Source: Dastarcus helophoroides
Taxonomy: Eukaryota; Arthropoda; Insecta; Coleoptera; Bothrideridae
Reading direction: 5' to 3'
Assembly (NCBI GenBank): GCA_028583605.1
Contig: CM053325.1
Coordinates: 62,418,148-62,482,147, forward strand
DNA: 64,000 nucleotides
The notes beneath the pieces were generated by a model. The model saw nothing but the letters and a program-made list of their open reading frames with translations, was not told where the DNA came from and ran no database searches. Of the stretch, positions 12,496 to 27,250 are shown in pieces (position 1 is the first letter of the stretch; each line of letters opens with the position of its first letter). The position numbers and the translations under genes are program-made.

Positions 12496-14953
12496 TACAG
12501 TTTCTGGCTGACGCCTCGGCCAGAAAAAGCCCAATGTTCGGAAAAATAACGGAATTTCGACAATAAAAAACAAAATTTTGAAAAAAAAAACGAAATTCCA
12601 AAAAATAACAAAAATTTCGAAAAATAACGAAATTTCGAAAAATTTAGAAATGAATAGAAAATTAGAAATTTTACAGAGGAAATCGAATTTTAAGAAAACA
12701 GACGAAAAATTTCAAAAAAAGACGAAATTAGAGGAAAAAGTCGAAATTTATAGAAATATTAAGTATCGAATATTGAGATGAAAATCGAAATTACGCAAAA
12801 AAGGCAAATTTTTGTAAACCAGTCGAAATTGCTGAAAAACCAGATTCTATAAGATCGAAATTTTCGGAAAAAGCCCAGTGTTCGGAAAAATAACGGAATT
12901 TCCAAAATAAAAACAAAATTTTGAAAAAAAACGAAATTTCGAAAAATAACGAAATTTCGAAAAATAACGAAATTTCGAAACAAATCGAAATGGACAGAAA
13001 ATTAAAAATTTTTCAGAGAAAATCGAATTTTAAGAAAAAAGACAAAATTTCACGAAAAAAGACGAAATTAGAGAAAAAAGTCGAAATTTATAGAAATATT
13101 AAATATCGAATATTGAGATGAAAATCGAAATTACGCAAAAAAAAAGGCAAATTTTTATAGACCAGTCGAAATTGCTGAAAAATCAGATTCTATAAGATCG
13201 AAATTTTCAGAAAAAGCCCAGTGTTCGGAAAAATAACGGAATTTCGAAAATAAAAAAGAAAATTTTGAAAAAAAAAACGAAATTTCGAAAAATAACGAAA
13301 TTTCGAAAAATAACGAAATCTCGTAAAATTTCGAAATGAACAGAAAATTAGAAATTTTTCAGAGGAAATCGAATTTTAAGAAAAAAGACGAAACATTTCA
13401 AGAAAAAAGACGAAATTAGAGAAAAAAGTCGAAATTTATAGAAATATTAAACATCGAATATTGAGATGAAAATCGAAATTACGTGAAAAAGGCAAATTTT
13501 TGTAAACCAGTCGAAATTGCTGAAAAATCAGATTCTATAAGATCGAAATTTTCGAAAAAAGCCCAGTGTTCGAAAAAATAACGGAATTTCGAAAATAAAA
13601 AAGAAAATTTTGAAAAAAAAATGAAATTTCGAAAAATAACGAAATTTCGAAAAATTTCGAAATGAACAGAAAATTAAAAATTTTTCAGAGGAAATCGAAT
13701 TTTAAGAAAAAAGACGAAACATTTCAAAAAAAAAGACGAAATTAGAGGAAAAAGTCAAAATTTATAGAAATATTAAATATCGAATATTGAGATGAAAATC
13801 GAAATTACGTGAAAAAGGCAAATTTTTGGAAACCAGTCGAAATTGCTGAAAACTCAGATTTAAAAAGATCCAAATTTTCACAAAAACCCAATGTTCGAAA
13901 AAAATATTGGAATTTTGAAAATAACTAAACGAAAAAAACTAAATTTCGAAAAATAACAAAATTTCAAAAAATAACGAAATTTCGAAAAATTTCGAAACGT
14001 ACAGAAAATTAAAAATTTTTCAAAGAAAATCGAATTTTAAGAAAAAAGACGAAAATTTTCAAATAAAGTAAATTTTAAGGAGAAATCCAATTTTGGAATA
14101 AAATGGTAATTTGAGAAGAACCAAAAAAAAACGAATCGAAAATCCTGAAAAGGCATATTTCGAGCAAAAGGACGAAGCATCGCGAAAATAACAGAAATTT
14201 GCCAGAGAAAGTTACATTTAGAAAAAATCGTCATATTTTGAAAAAGTTGTTTGTAAAGAAGACCAATTTTGAACAAAAAAAAAAGATCGAAATTATGAAA
14301 AGACAAATTTCGACTAAAAAGTTGGGATTTCTAGGATCATAAAGGATATGATGTTGACATAAATGTGAAAATTTCGAAATGACGCTTTTCAGAAAATTTC
14401 GAAATTTCGAAACGACGATTTTCAGAAAATTTCGAAATTTCGAAACGACGATTTTCAGAAAATTTCGAAATTTCGAAACGACGATTTTCAGAAAATTTCG
14501 AAATTTCGAAACGACGATTTTCAGAAAATGTCGAAATTTTAGAAAATATCGAAATTTCGAGGAAAAATCGGAATTTCGAGAAAAAGGAATTTCAAGGAAA
14601 TAAAATCTAAAATTCAGAAAACAAATTTTGAAAAAAATAGAAATTTCGAAAAAAAAGATCGACATTTTGAGAAAAAAGACGAAGAATTTCGAGAAAAAAA
14701 ACGGAAAATTTCTAGAAAAAATACCAAATTAGAAGAAAAAATCGAAATTTATAGAAATATTAAACATCGAATATCGAGATGAACATCGAAATTACGTGAA
14801 AAAGGCAAACTTTTGGAAACCAGTCGAAATGGCTGGAAAATCAGTTTTTAAAATATCGACATTTTCAGAAAAAGCCCAATGTTTTGAAAAATAACGAAAA
14901 TTCGAAAATAAAAAACAAAATTTCGATCTTTCTAGGAATTTTGACTCAATTTC
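12496..14953 (+). repeat. A-rich satellite, unit about 325-345 bases, array 2
   Basis: Same family as array 1. The anchor word GCCCARTGTTCG lies at about 12530, 12873, 13216, 13561 and 13886 (spacings 343, 343, 345, 325) and again near 14874. The stretch 14050-14850 duplicates 10090-10860. It ends in CTACAGTTTCCGGCTAACGC, the same kind of junction as at 8715 and 12496. Confidence 0.9.
14050..14850 (+). repeat. Direct duplicate of 10090-10860
   Basis: Near-identical over about 0.7-0.8 kb, with an offset of 3958 bases at the 33-base repeat. This copy has four 33-base units against three. Shared landmarks include GGCATATTTCGAGCAAAAGG and GATCATAAAGGATATGATG. Confidence 0.9.
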
Positions 14954-14989
14954 TACAGTTTCCGGCTAACGCCTCGGCCACAATTTACG

Positions 14990-15670
14990 TCGTCGTCTCT
15001 TTCACTACTACATACGCTATTTACTATTTAAAGTGACTGAGTGACTATTTAAAGTAAGTCTAAATATCGACCAACGAATCGTATCATTCTCCCCGGAAAA
15101 GATATAGTTTCCTCTTTTAATTTAAACGGATGATCCCAAACAAAATTAAACTAAGGGGCGTTGTAATTTCACCCTTGTTATTTAAATAGTTTCGGCTCTC
15201 TTCTGAAATATACACCCTAACCATCTTGGCGTATTCGATAGCGGGTGGTTTAAGGTCCAAAGTTGCAAGTCACAAAGATACCATCTCATCTAGGCACTGC
15301 CATATATCCGATCAGTTTAGTTGATTGTAAGATGATCTGGAAACTTCAGGGGATCGGAATGTGGGGAGACTCTAGGTGTTAAAATAACGCCTTTTCCACT
15401 AATAGACGCATTTGTATTCTTTTTTAACAAGTGGCATGTGTAGGGGGCTGAATTTACCTGACCTATGTTGTAACTTTCGTTTATGTTTGTCCTGTTTATT
15501 ACACAGTGTCTTATCTCGGTAATTTAATATGTGAATACTTTTCATGTAAAGATATTCTGTCAGTTTTATGTACACAAATGTATAAAGTAAACAAACATAT
15601 CCATATACTCGGTTTTGATATTTATACACGGATGACTTAAACAGATTTTCTTTTTTATTTTTATTATTAA
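14990..15670. other. Apparently unique AT-rich sequence
   Basis: Contains a small local duplication of GTGACTGAGTGACTATTTAA-type words near 15030-15055. No gene can be supported; the 76-codon minus-strand frame at 15399-15629 has no recognisable domain. Confidence 0.45.
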
Positions 15671-15715
15671 CTAGCTGATACCCGCACCATCACCCGCGTG
15701 AAAGAAGCGAAAGGA
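15671..15715 (-). mobile_element. Possible Helitron-like right end (minus orientation)
   Basis: CTAGCTGATACCCGC followed by ACCCGCGTGAAAG. Read on the minus strand, GC-rich sequence leads to GGGTATCAGCTAG and then T, as expected for a Helitron 3' end (CTAG before T). The hairpin is degenerate. A diverged version sits at 36857. In both places a T-rich AATTTCGAC block starts immediately inside the end. Confidence 0.45.
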
Positions 15716-16018
15716 TTCTTGGTCACCAAAATTTCGACTTATTTCGAACATTTCGACATTTTAAAATATCCACTGTTTTCAGACGACTTTTTCTAGTTTT
15801 CGTAACTTTATTTTTGTTCTCGTTTCTCGTAAAATGTCAAATTTTTCTCGAAATTTTAAATTTTAAAAATTTCCATTTTTTCGAAACTTTTGACTTTTCC
15901 TTCAAATTCCTGTTTATTTGGATATATTTTGATTTTTTTTAAACACTTTTTACTTGTTTTAAGATTCTTGTCTTTTTGACAATTTTCCATTTTAGAAATT
16001 TCAACTTTATCCAAAATT
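15716..16018. repeat. T-rich AATTTCGAC block
   Basis: Degenerate T-rich words between the Helitron-like end and the heptamer array. Confidence 0.65.
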
Positions 16019-17540
16019 TTGTATTTTGTATCTAATCTTTTGAATCTTGTAAGTTGTCTGTTGTCTCCTGTCTTTTGTCTCTTGTTTCTTGTCTCTTTGT
16101 CTTTCGTCTATCGTCTATCGTCTTTCGTCTTTCGTCTTTCGTCTTTTTTGTATTTTGTATCTTGTATCTTGTATCTTGTATCTTGTATCTTGTATCTTGT
16201 ATCTTGTATCTTGTATTTTGTATTTTGTATTTTGTATTTTGTATCTTGTATCTTGTATCTTGTATCTTGTATCTTGTATCTTGTATCTTGTATCTTGTAT
16301 TTTGTATTTTGTATTTTGTATTTTGTATTTTGTATTTTGTATTTTGTATTTTGTATTTTGTATTTTGTATTTTGTATTTTGTATTTTGTATTTTGTATTT
16401 TGTATTTTGTATTTTGTATTTTGTATTTTGTATTTTGTATTTTGTATTTTGTATTTTGTATTTTGTATTTTGTATTTTGTATTTTGTATTTTGTATTTTG
16501 TATTTTGTATTTTGTATTTTGTATTTTGTATTTTGTATTTTGTATTTTGTATTTTGTATTTTGTATTTTGTATTTTGTATTTTGTATTTTGTATTTTGTA
16601 TTTTGTATTTTGTATTTTGTATTTTGTATTTTGTATTTTGTATTTTGTATTTTGTATTTTGTATTTTGTATTTTGTATTTTGTATTTTGTATTTTGTATT
16701 TTGTATTTTGTATTTTGTATTTTGTATTTTGTATTTTGTATTTTGTATTTTGTATTTTGTATTTTGTATTTTGTATTTTGTATTTTGTATTTTGTATTTT
16801 GTATTTTGTATTTTGTATTTTGTATTTTGTATTTTGTATTTTGTATTTTGTATTTTGTATTTTGTATTTTGTATTTTGTACTTTGTACTTTGTACTTTGT
16901 ACTTTGTACTTTGTACTTTGTACTTTGTACTTTGTACTTTGTACTTTGTACTTTGTACTTTGTATGATTGTATGACTGTATGATTGTATGATTGTATGAT
17001 TGTATAATTGTATTTTGTATTTTGTATCTGGTCTTTGGTATCTGGTCTTTTGTATCTTGTATTTTGTACTTTGTACTTTGTATTCAGTATCCTGTATCCT
17101 GTATCTTGTATCTTGTACCTTGCATCTTGCATCTTGCATCTTGCATTTTGCATTTGCATTTTGCATTTTGCATTTGCATTTGCATTTTGCATTTTGCATT
17201 TTGCATTTTGCATTTTGCATTTTGCATTTTGCATTTTGCATTTTGCATTTTGCATTTTGCATTTTGCATTTTGCATTTTGTATTTTGTATTTTGTATTTT
17301 GTATTTTGTATTTTGTATTTGGTATTTTGTATGATTGTATGATTGTATCATTATATGATTGCATGATTGTATGGTTGTATTTTGTATCTGGTCTTTTGTT
17401 TCTTGGACTTTGTGTTTTCCATTTTGTAATTTGTACTTTGTATTTTGTATTTCGTATTTCGTATTTCGTATTTCGTATTTCGTATTTCGCATTTCGTATT
17501 TCGTACTTTGTATTTTGTATTTCGTATTTTGTAATTTGAA
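16019..17540. repeat. Heptamer satellite, core (TTTTGTA)n
   Basis: About 1.5 kb of 7-base units. The core 16295-16875 is essentially perfect TTTTGTA. It is flanked by homogeneous blocks of single-base variants: TTGTATC (16150-16300, mixed with TTTTGTA), TTTGTAC (16875-16965), TTTTGCA (17130-17280) and TTTCGTA (17445-17530), plus a short ATTGTATG block near 16965-17010. No unit contains a stop codon in most frames, so frames of about 300 codons (plus) and nearly 490 codons (minus) run through it. They are not considered genes. Confidence 0.98.
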
Positions 17541-20395
17541 ATTTCGACGTTATCTGAAAATTTCGACCGTTTTTCAAAAATGTCTAAAATTGAAATACAA
17601 AAAAAAAGAAAATTTCTACTTTTTCTCGAAGTTTCGACTTTTACGTGGTAAATTGGACTTAAAAAAGTGGTTTTTTTCAATTTCCACTTTTTTAAAAAAA
17701 TTGGATTTTACTCAAAATTTCCAAATTTTCAAAATCAATCAATCAAAATATTATTTAACCGAAAATTTGAAAAAGCTAAACATTATTTCAAAATTACGGT
17801 TTTCTTTTAAATGTTGCACATTTTTTCAAAATTTCAACTTTATCCAAAATTTTGTCGTTTTTCAAAATTGTAACTTTTCTTGAAATTTCGACTTTCTCGA
17901 AAATTTTTCGATAATTTCTATTATTTTTAAAATTTTGCATTTCGAAATTACAATTTTTTGTCAAAAATTGATAATGACAAGTTTTGATCAGCTCGAATTT
18001 TTCGAAAAGTTGAATTTTTTAAAATTTCGATTTTATTTCAAAGTAAGACTTTTTTAAAATTTCGACTTGTCAAAAGTTGGATTTTTTAAAGTGTTTTCAC
18101 TTTTTATCAAAATTTCAACCTTTTCAAAATTTTCACGATTTTTTTGAAAACTTCGACTTTTTTTTTAAAACTTCGACTTTTTTTTTGAGTTTCCACTTTT
18201 TGTCATTTCTTCACTATTTGTACCTTTCAAAGTTTGGACTTTTTTGAAAATTTGATTGACAATATTTAAATATTTTTTAAACTTCGAATTTTTTTCGAAA
18301 TTTTGAATTTTGGGTTATTATTCAAAATTTCATTCATTCAAAATTTGGATTTTTCTTAAAATGATCAGTTTTGAACTTTTTAACCATCTATAAAAATTTT
18401 GCCTATTTTAAAAAATAACATTTTTTTTTTTGAAAATTCTGGCTTTAAAATATTGTCTTTTTTCAAAATTTCAAATCTTTGCAAATGTCGCTAAAATGTT
18501 GACTCCTTTTCAAAATCCCGACTATTTTTCAAAGTTTCATTCATTCAAATTTTGGGTTTTTCCTGAAAATATCAACTTTTTGAAAATTTTAACTTTGGAC
18601 GAAAATTTTGCCCAATTTCAAAACAACATTTTTTTCAAACTTCCGATTTTAAAATATTAGCCTTCTTGTTTTCAAAATGTCAAGTCTTTGTAAATGGCTC
18701 TAAATTTTTTTTTTCTATTTGAAAATTTCGACTATTTTCTAAAATTTTATTTATTCAAAATTTAGGTTCTTGAAATTATCCACTTTTTGAAAATTTTAAA
18801 CTTCTATGAAAAGTTCGCCTTTTGTCAGAATAATATTTTTTTTAAGTTCCGATTTTAATTTCTTTTGTGTAAAATTTCAAGTCTGCAAATGATTCTAAAA
18901 TTTTGACTCTGAAAATTTCGACTATTTTTCAAAATTTCATTTTCTTTCGAAAATGTGTATTTTCTAAAAATTTTGCCAACAGTTTTTAATTGTTTTGAAA
19001 ATTTCGGTTTTTTTCGAAAAATCATTAATTTTTGCAAAATTTTGATTTTTTGGAAAAATTTTGCCTTTTTTAAAATTTCGACTTTTTTTGAATTTTTTTA
19101 CACCCATTTTGAAAAACTTCGAATTTTTCTGAAAATTTTGCTACTTTTGGCCAAATTCGCACTTTCTAAAAATATAGATTTTTTTTTGCAAATTTTGGCA
19201 CTAAAATTTCGTCTCTGGTTGAAAATTTGTACTATTTTTCAAAATTTTAACTTTTTTTCAGTTAGATTTTTGAAAAATTTACCCTTTCTAAATTTTCAAT
19301 CTTTTCGAAAATCTTTCTTTTTTCAAATCTTCATTCTTGCAAAATGTCGATTTGTTTTGGTAGTTTTTCTAAAAATTTTGCAATTTTTGACCAAATTTAG
19401 ACTTTTTTCAAAATCTTTTTTTTTTAATTTTCATTTTTGCAAAATGTTGATTTGTTTTGAGAGTTTTTCTAAAAATTTTGCGATTTTTGACCAAATGTAG
19501 GTTTTTTCAAAATGTCCAAATTTTATTTTCTCAAAATTTTGATTAAATTTCAAAATTTTGATTAATTTTGAAAATTTAATTTTTTTCTAAATTTTAATTT
19601 GCTATGGAAATTTTTATTAAAAAATTTTGGCTTGTTAAAAAATGTTCGATTTTTTAAAAAATTTACACTAATCGATATTTCGAATTCTTTTGAAAATTTT
19701 GACCTTTCTTTAATGTTTAGATTTTTTGAAAATTTCGAAAATTTGACTGAAAATGTTTTAATTCTTTTAAATAATAATAATAATAAAAATAATTTATTTC
19801 ATATTGTTAACATAGGGAGCATACATAACAATCATAAAAAATACAGAACTTAAATATTAATAAAAAATATTTATATAGTAAACATTGATTATAAATAAAA
19901 ATACGCAAAAAGAACTGAACCTCGACATTTTTTAACTATAGTTTATTTTTAAAAATTTCGTTTACCATTTCTCCGAATTCTCGAATTTTTTTAAAATGTC
20001 GACTTTTTGATCTCCTTTTGAAAATTTTTCGATACAACTTTAAGTTTTTGACTTTTTCAAAATGTTAACTTTTCTTTGGAAATTTTTTCAAAATTTAAAA
20101 TTTTTTCAAAATTTTAAATTTTCAAAAATGTTGAATTTTTATCAAAACGTCGAGTTTTCGAATGGCCGAATTTCTCCCGAAATTTCGATCTTTTCAAAAT
20201 TACAATTTTTAATCCAAAATTTCTATTTTTTTCAAAATTCTACATTTTCGACATTTTGACAACGAAAATTTTGACTCCGAAAATTTCGACTTTTCTGATA
20301 TAACTTAGACCTTTTCAAAATGTTACTTTTCGAAAATTTTTGATTTCTTTGAAAACTTGACAATGTGAGTGGGTTTGGACAATACTACAAAGACA
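17541..20395. repeat. T-rich AATTTCGAC block, 2.85 kb
   Basis: Loosely repeated TTTTCAAAATTTCGACTTT words on the plus strand with no sharp period, and a short AATAAT run near 19770. Local near-duplicates occur, for instance around 19345 and 19440 (TTTTGCAAAATGTYGATTTG). No gene is seen; all frames are low-complexity Phe/Leu/Ser-rich. Confidence 0.75.
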
Positions 20396-20954
20396 CTGTT
20401 GCTCGCTTTAAGTTTTCACTTCTGCCAGCCGTCTCATACAATTTTTTTTAATATTTTGTTAATTTAGACGGTGTAAAATAAAAAATCATAAAACTGTTTA
20501 CGGCACACAAAAAACCTCGTCTTTTAAAATCATGCTTTTAGTGCTAATACGTCGAAGTAAGGGTAATCCGAGTTTATTTAAAATCGCGTCCCGCCGACTC
20601 GAGCGTTTTCAATAAAATAATAGAAAATCCAATAAACGGACAAAGGTCGGGTAAGTTTTCAGGAGTAATAAAAGTTTGCATTACGTGAAGTTTGTTCACT
20701 TTCATTAAGTCTCCGAAACGAGCCAAAAAGCCAGAAAGTAAATAGGGAGAGAAAAGCAATTAAACACATCCTGCGACATACTCGGTTTCGGGGCCCCGTC
20801 AAAACACGATTTCGCAATTGTTTCGTCCAGATTTGATTCTCATAAACGTTAGCAGGGGCGCGGTTAATTACGAATTTGCAAGAAACATATGTACTTGAGT
20901 TACGATTCTTGCAGATGATTCACGTATGGGAGCTTTCTTGCCAAGAAATCGAAA
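20396..20954. other. Apparently unique sequence with a short dispersed motif
   Basis: TTTAAGTTTTCACTTCTGCC near 20410 resembles TTTTAAGTTTTCACTTCYGT at about 27362 and 28790, so it is probably a remnant of a dispersed repeat. Otherwise no feature is seen. Confidence 0.45.
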
Positions 20955-21170
20955 TGTGAGTGAATTTTGTGTGTGGTTTTTTGTATGTTGTATTTTTTTG
21001 TATTTTGTATGTTGTATTTTGTATGTTCCATGTTGTGTTTTGTATTTTATATTTTGTATATTGTATTTTGTATGTTGTACGTGGTATTTTGTATGTTGTA
21101 TTTTGCATTTGTATTTTGCATTTGGTATTTTGCATTTGGTATTTTGTGTTTTGTATATTGTATTTTGTAT
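20955..21170. repeat. Degenerate heptamer array, left segment
   Basis: TGTATTTTGTATGTTGTATT-type words, continuous in kind with the array to the right of the foldback element. Confidence 0.9.
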
Positions 21171-21660
21171 AGGATATACTTCTTCCGGGATTGGACCGTG
21201 TCAAAGAACTACTAAAAGAGTTCGAGTTTCGCCCATCATCGTAGGGGGCTTCTTCAGGAACAAAATAAAGAAAAAATAAAAAGAGGAATGAATATGAGGG
21301 AATATGCAAAAAACGAAAGAAAAAAGAAGAGTTTCGCCTCTGGTATGGTGGACATACTGAGTTACCGTGCTCTTCTGTCTAAACTTTCTTATTCTTTGTA
21401 CCAATTTTCAATTCAGAAGAGTTTCGCCTCTGGTATGGTGGACATACTGCCAGTTACCGTGCTCTGATGTTTTGAATTTGGTCTTTTCTTTCTTTCGTTT
21501 TTTTTTGCATATTCCCTCATATTCCTCTTTTCATTTTTTCTTTTCTTTGTTCCTGAAGAAGCCCCCTACGATGGTGGGCGAAACGTCGAACACTTTTAGT
21601 AGTTCTTTGACACGGTCCGATCCCGGAAGAAGTATATCCTCTACTGACTCTGACCGTGGA
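21171..21660. mobile_element. Foldback element with ribozyme-like motif, inserted in heptamer array
   Basis: Two inverted arms of about 145 bases (21173-21320 and 21485-21645) share TATACTTCTTCCGGGATYGG, a stretch around TCAAAGAACTACTAAAAG, and AGGGGGCTTCTTCAGGAAC. In the right arm CTGAAGAAGCCC (from 21553) is followed by GTGGGCGAAACGTCG. This is a stem closed by GAAACG, the layout seen in Penelope-like element repeats that carry hammerhead ribozymes. The loop contains a 35-base direct repeat starting AGAAGAGTTTCGCCTCTGG at 21325 and 21415. Heptamer satellite lies on both sides, which suggests insertion into the array. No reverse transcriptase is present. Confidence 0.75.
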
Positions 21661-26460
<4,800 letters not shown>

Positions 26461-26461
26461 G

Positions 26462-27100
26462 CGTAACGGTAACGCGAAACCATAAGTTTACCTACTATCC
26501 AAAATCGCTAAACGCGCCTAAAAAAGTTTTCACTTCAAAAAATAAATCGAAAATTTGGAAAAAGCTGAAGTTAATAAAAGTCGACAAGAACTAAGAATTT
26601 GCATATAAATAAAAATCAATTAATTAATGTAAAAAACAATTTCGTTCTTTACGACTGCAATTGGTCGAATTTCGACTACAAGCCGTGTCGGTGTTACATA
26701 AATTATTAGGGGAAGCCAAGTATGTCACGAAATATCCTAACTCTATTAGAAAAGAGCATCGGTTTAAAATTCAGAAGTGAGAATAGATAACAGGTCGTAT
26801 ATCTTTAAACAAATTGGGCAATTAACCAATTTAATGATGTCAGTTTGCGCTGTTAAAATAGTTTTCCGTAGGTTTCCGTAATAAATGTCCTTTCAGCTTT
26901 TTATTTCTGTATTTTAACATAAAATCTTATAGGAACAAATTAACAACAAAACGAAAAGTTATCCTATAAAAATTTTATCGTTTAGAATCTTTAGATTCAA
27001 TATTATCGAGCCACATCAAGGTGTTTGAAGTGAAAACTTCTTTAGGCGCGTTGAACGCCCTTGGAATGAAGGTAAACTCGTGATTTCGCGTGACCATAAC
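26462..27100. mobile_element. Foldback element of the GTGACCATCACGCG family
   Basis: The left arm (26462-26545) reads GGTAACGCGAAACC to AAACGCGCCTAAAAAAG and TTTTCACTTCAAA. The right arm (27018-27100) is its approximate reverse complement (TTTGAAGTGAAAACTTC, CTTTAGGCGCGTTGAACG, GGTAAACTCGTGATTTCGCG). About 470 bases of AT-rich sequence lie between. No target duplication can be assigned because the left flank is satellite. Confidence 0.7.
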
Positions 27101-27250
27101 AGATCGCCATCACGCGTCACCATCACGCGTTAGCATCGCGCCTTACCAACGGTAATGTTAACAGTAACTGTTAACATTAGAGCATATTAAAGTGTATTTC
27201 ATTCTCAATAAATATGAGATTCGTTTCCGCACGATATAAGCATCCACTAA
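27101..27250 (+). repeat. Tail of the GTGACCATCACGCG family with a near-perfect palindrome
   Basis: Repeated CCATCACGCGT words are followed by AATGTTAACAGT, A, ACTGTTAACATT at 27154-27178, a 12-base inverted repeat around one base. The sequence to about 27245 (ATATAAGCATCCACYAAYCAC) matches 59700-59822. Confidence 0.75.

Noticed and set aside
16032..17577. Minus-strand frames of nearly 490 codons (YKIQNTK repeats)
   Set aside because: The period-7 peptide follows from the TTTTGTA unit; two minus frames and three plus frames are open together.
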